Of a DNA stretch of 64,000 nt, positions 61,504 through 64,000 are shown one piece after another. The first letter of the stretch is position 1. Every line of letters starts with the position of its first letter. The translations under genes and the position numbers were made by a program. This DNA comes from Temperatibacter sp965603205 (GTDB lineage: Bacteria > Pseudomonadota > Alphaproteobacteria > Sphingomonadales > Kordiimonadaceae): positions 124,001 through 188,000 of the forward strand of contig CBFDCC010000004.1 in NCBI GenBank assembly GCA_965603205.1. The letters run 5' to 3'. A model generated the notes under the pieces. It was given only the letters and a program-made list of their open reading frames with translations, was not told the DNA's origin and did no database searches.

Positions 61504-62607
61504 TTAAACCAGCTTGTTCAGTTCTGCGAGTATCGCGTCACCCATTTCGCTGGTGTTGACGCGGGTCATCTTTTCAGACTGGCCATCACTATAAATATCA
61601 CCAGAGCGGAAACCAGCGTCAAGCGCCATCCCAACAGCACGCTCGATCATTTCAGCTTCTTCCAGCATATTCAGTGAATAGCGCAATGCCATTGCGGTGC
61701 TAAGGATAGTTGCAATCGGATTTGCAATGCCTTGGCCCGCAATATCTGGCGCGCTGCCATGAATAGGCTCATATAGTCCAGGGCCATCATTACCCAGTGC
61801 TGCCGACGGTAACATGCCCAGTGATCCCGTTAGCATTGCCGCCTCGTCCGACAGCAAGTCACCGAATAAATTATCAGTGACGATTACATCAAACTGCTTC
61901 GGCTCTTTAACCAGCTGCATAGCGCAGTTGTCAGCAAGCATGTGAGACAGCTCAACATCCTTATAATCTTCATGGGTTCTTGTCACAATCTCGCGCCACA
62001 AAAGACCAGATTCCATTACATTGGATTTTTCAGCACTACAAACACGCCCACCACGTTTACGGGCCATCTCAAAAGCCACCTTTGCGATACGCTCTATCTC
62101 GCTCTCGTGATAACGCTGTGTGTTCACGCCTTCGCGTGTGCCATCTGGCAGTGTATTAATACCGCGAGGCTCACCAAAATAAACACCACCCGCTAGCTCG
62201 CGTACAAATAAAATATCTAAACCAGATACAAGATGTTTTTTAAGGCTAGATGCATCCGCAAGTGCGTCAAAACACATGGCAGGACGCAGATTAGCGAAAA
62301 CATCAAGCCCCTTACGTAGACCAAGTAGCCCTGCTTCTGGACGTAAATTATAGTCGGTTTTACCGTCCCATTGCGGCCCACCAACAGCACCCATAATCAC
62401 AGCGTCACTAGATTGCGCCATTTTAAGCGCCGCATCAGTCAACGGTGTACCATGCGCCTCATAAGAACAACCACCAAGCAAATCCTCAGTGATATTAAAG
62501 GTCACACCGCGGTTATCCTCAACCCATTTCAGCACGCGTTTCGCCTGATCTATAATTTCAGGGCCAATGCCGTCACCGGGAAATACTGCAATGTTAAATG
62601 TTGTCAT
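61504..62607 (-). CDS. leuB: 3-isopropylmalate dehydrogenase
   Basis: A 367-residue NAD-dependent enzyme of leucine synthesis. FPGDGIGPEIIDQAKRVL, RPEAGLLGLRKGL, the ELAGGVYFGEPRG motif and VTDNLFGDLLSDEAAML are conserved, with GSLGMLPSA and EPIHGSAPDIAG. It is separated from leuD by a repeat-filled 322-base gap, so it may have its own promoter. Confidence 0.97.
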   Translation of the reverse strand: MTTFNIAVFPGDGIGPEIIDQAKRVLKWVEDNRGVTFNITEDLLGGCSYEAHGTPLTDAALKMAQSSDAVIMGAVGGPQWDGKTDYNLRPEAGLLGLRKGLDVFANLRPAMCFDALADASSLKKHLVSGLDILFVRELAGGVYFGEPRGINTLPDGTREGVNTQRYHESEIERIAKVAFEMARKRGGRVCSAEKSNVMESGLLWREIVTRTHEDYKDVELSHMLADNCAMQLVKEPKQFDVIVTDNLFGDLLSDEAAMLTGSLGMLPSAALGNDGPGLYEPIHGSAPDIAGQGIANPIATILSTAMALRYSLNMLEEAEMIERAVGMALDAGFRSGDIYSDGQSEKMTRVNTSEMGDAILAELNKLV

Positions 62608-62618
62608 GTTATTTAGTT

Positions 62619-62664
62619 CCTCGCATTAGCTCGGCCTCCTACTTAGTCGGTACGGCTTCGCCTA
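62619..62664. repeat. Intergenic repeat, copy D
   Basis: CCTCGCATTAGCTCGGCCTC ... TTAGTCGGTACGGCTTCGCC. It begins 12 bases upstream of the leuB start codon on the coding strand. Confidence 0.8.
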
Positions 62665-62677
62665 TTTATTTTTCAAA

Positions 62678-62722
62678 CCTCGCATTAGCTCGGCCTCGAA
62701 GTCTCTCGGTACGGCTTCGCTA
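62678..62722. repeat. Intergenic repeat, copy E
   Basis: CCTCGCATTAGCTCGGCCTC ... GTCTCTCGGTACGGCTTCGC. Identical over 43 bases to copy F. Confidence 0.85.
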
Positions 62723-62732
62723 TAATAATTTT

Positions 62733-62758
62733 CGTCATTCCCGTGAAGACGGGAATCT
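62733..62758. repeat. CGTCATTCCCG-type palindromic repeat
   Basis: CGTCATTCCCG then GAAGA then CGGGAATC. A hairpin repeat of a form widespread in proteobacteria. Confidence 0.7.
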
Positions 62759-62787
62759 TTATCCGTTCAAGCGCCACTAGTGTCTAC

Positions 62788-62834
62788 CCTCGCATTAGCT
62801 CGGCCTCGAAGTCTCTCGGTACGGCTTCGCCTAT
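62788..62834. repeat. Intergenic repeat, copy F
   Basis: Same 43-base core as copy E, followed by CTATATG. Confidence 0.85.
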
Positions 62835-62862
62835 ATGTGCATCTCCGCACTTTCATCTAATA

Positions 62863-62910
62863 GCAGCTTGCTGCATACCGAACGACTGTGAGGCGGCGAC
62901 AATTCGCCGT
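62863..62910 (-). repeat. Intergenic repeat, copy G (inverted)
   Basis: GGCGGCGACAATTCGCCG at its end is shared exactly with copy A. Read on the minus strand it carries GCCGCCTC ... GTCGTTCGGTA, facing copies D-F. Confidence 0.7.
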
Positions 62911-62929
62911 TTCTTATAAATATCTTACC

Positions 62930-63532
62930 TTAACTATATAACCAAGGCGTGATTTTCTTGCGCCCTTCTTCATAAGCAGTGATAGCAGCATCTGATTGCA
63001 ACGTTGTCCCTATCTCATCAAGACCGTTTACCATCATATTCTGATGGGTCGCGTTATAGTCAAAGCTATAAGTCTCGCCATTAGAGCGCGTTACTGTCGT
63101 ATTATTCAGGTCCACAGCAATCTCGAGCCTTGCCTCAGCGTCAGCCATTAATGCGTCAATTTGATCCTGCGGTAGACATACAGTTAAAATACCATTTTTA
63201 ACGCAGTTAGACGCAAAAATATCCGCAAAACTAGGCGCGATAATACAGCGATAGCCCATATCACCAATGGCCCAAGGTGCATGCTCACGTGATGAACCAC
63301 AGCCAAAGTTGTTACCTGTTACCAAAATTTCGGCATCCGCATAATCAGGATTATCAAAGATATTTTCAACCGCTGCACCATCAGCGTCTTGGCGAATAGT
63401 TTCAAAAGCATGTTTACCAAGGCCTGTGCGTTTGATTGTCTTCAGGTACTGGGCACTAATGATGATATCAGTATCAATATTTGCCCGTGGGAAAGGCGTA
63501 GCGATAGAAGTTAATGTTGTAAAAGCTTTCAT
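62930..63532 (-). CDS. leuD: 3-isopropylmalate dehydratase small subunit
   Basis: A 200-residue subunit, normal length, from the ATG at 63532 (MKAFTTLTSIATPFPRANID) with AAGGAA upstream; a 40-residue extension overlapping leuC is rejected. NIDTDIIISAQYLK and NNFGCGSSREHAPWAI are conserved. It acts with LeuC in the second step of leucine synthesis; the genes are 16 nt apart. Confidence 0.97.
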   Translation of the reverse strand: MKAFTTLTSIATPFPRANIDTDIIISAQYLKTIKRTGLGKHAFETIRQDADGAAVENIFDNPDYADAEILVTGNNFGCGSSREHAPWAIGDMGYRCIIAPSFADIFASNCVKNGILTVCLPQDQIDALMADAEARLEIAVDLNNTTVTRSNGETYSFDYNATHQNMMVNGLDEIGTTLQSDAAITAYEEGRKKITPWLYS

Positions 63533-63548
63533 CCGTCTATTCCTTTTC

Positions 63549-64000
63549 TTAAAAATTTCTAGCGTCAACAAAGTGACCAGCGATCGCAGCAGCAGCTGCC
63601 ATTGCAGGTGATACAAGGTGGCTGCGCACACCTGGTCCTTGGCGACCAACAAAGTTACGGTTACTTGTTGAGGCTACTCTCTCACCTGGTTCTGCCTTAT
63701 CTGGGTTCATCGCAAGACACATAGAGCATCCCGGCTCGCGCCACTCAAAGCCTGCTTCAAGGAATATCTTATCAAGCCCCTCTTCTTCGGCCTGAAGTTT
63801 TACAAGACCAGAACCTGGCACGATGAGCGCCTCAACGATATTATCTGCAACCTTGCGGCCCTTAATCATGCCCGCTGCCTCACGAAGATCCTCAATACGG
63901 CTATTAGTACAAGATCCAACAAACACACGATCAACCTTAACTGTGTCCATCGCCTCGCCAGCAGTTAGCCCCATATACTCTAATGATTTTTCTGCTGCCG
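63549..64000 (-). CDS. leuC: 3-isopropylmalate dehydratase large subunit (partial, N-terminus beyond right edge)
   Basis: The last 149 codons of LeuC; the frame stays open through 64000, so an internal ATG at 63974 is not the start. VFVGSCTNSRIEDLR and EPGCSMCLAMNPDKAEPGER hold cysteines of the [4Fe-4S] cluster, and SNRNFVGRQGPGVRSHLVSP is conserved. The rest of the gene lies outside the window. Confidence 0.97.
   Translation of the reverse strand, partial: AAEKSLEYMGLTAGEAMDTVKVDRVFVGSCTNSRIEDLREAAGMIKGRKVADNIVEALIVPGSGLVKLQAEEEGLDKIFLEAGFEWREPGCSMCLAMNPDKAEPGERVASTSNRNFVGRQGPGVRSHLVSPAMAAAAAIAGHFVDARNF

Larger units (their letters stand above)
62608..62929. other. Repeat-filled gap splitting leuD from leuB
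   Basis: 322 bases without a gene. It holds repeat copies D, E, F and inverted G plus a CGTCATTCCCG element, accounting for most of its length. Confidence 0.75.

Overview
This window reads as a moderate-to-low GC chromosome segment from a free-living, aerobic, Gram-negative alphaproteobacterium. The order atpH-atpA-atpG-atpD, sdhC-sdhD-sdhA-sdhB, tkt-gap-pgk, leuC/leuD-leuB-asd, the zapA neighbourhood with a DUF4164-like coiled-coil gene, and a bL31 without zinc cysteines all fit that class. Periplasmic amidohydrolases, S9 and M2 peptidases, a POT peptide transporter and a TonB receptor suggest a protein- and peptide-degrading, probably aquatic lifestyle. I cannot name a genus from sequence alone. 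There is no rRNA, tRNA, CRISPR array, transposase or integrase that I can support.

Layout. 1-4.4 kb: F1 ATP synthase genes on the minus strand (atpD runs off the left edge). 4.7-7.6 kb: a nitroreductase and priA. 7.8-10.9 kb: a plus-strand MarR/HlyD/MFS drug-efflux operon behind a perfect palindrome. 11-13 kb: a transaldolase-like aldolase, a SnoaL-like protein and a methyltransferase-like protein. 13-17.5 kb: a GNAT, a class V aminotransferase and two tandem amidohydrolases. 17.7-20.8 kb: POT transporter, nitrilase, thioesterase. 20.8-24.4 kb: a PQQ dehydrogenase, cytochrome c and TonB receptor operon. 24.5-27.8 kb: nitroreductase-SelO-redoxin and thiE. 27.86-29.16 kb: a compact cassette of small membrane proteins with an XRE regulator, a superinfection-immunity-like protein and three copies of one operator-like palindrome. 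29.2-35 kb: pgk, a soluble zinc-binding-type chemoreceptor, gap and tkt. 35.3-38.5 kb: coiled-coil protein, zapA (with a duplicated start that forms a 26-codon leader), rpmE and an ABC exporter. 38.9-45.3 kb: DinB, an OmpA/MotB-like and MotA/ExbB-like pair, a large methyltransferase, an inositol monophosphatase and efp. 45.6-47.9 kb: an acidic RTX repeat protein. 48.3-51.7 kb: succinate dehydrogenase. 52-56.2 kb: two tandem S9 peptidases. 56.3-60.4 kb: a CitE-like lyase, an M2 peptidase lipoprotein and a methyltransferase. 60.5-64 kb: asd, leuB, leuD and partial leuC.

How it works together. Core energy and carbon metabolism (ATP synthase, SDH, the lower glycolysis/Calvin-type tkt-gap-pgk group, leucine and aspartate-family biosynthesis) is interleaved with uptake and degradation of peptides and sugars. 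The points most worth a second look are the small membrane/XRE cassette with triple operators; two separate tandem pairs in which one member keeps its catalytic residues and the neighbour has lost them (amidohydrolases and S9 peptidases); a Zorya-like motor pair in a housekeeping setting; the duplicated zapA start; the recently duplicated RTX protein; and a family of short intergenic repeats, several of which fill the gap that splits leuCD from leuB.
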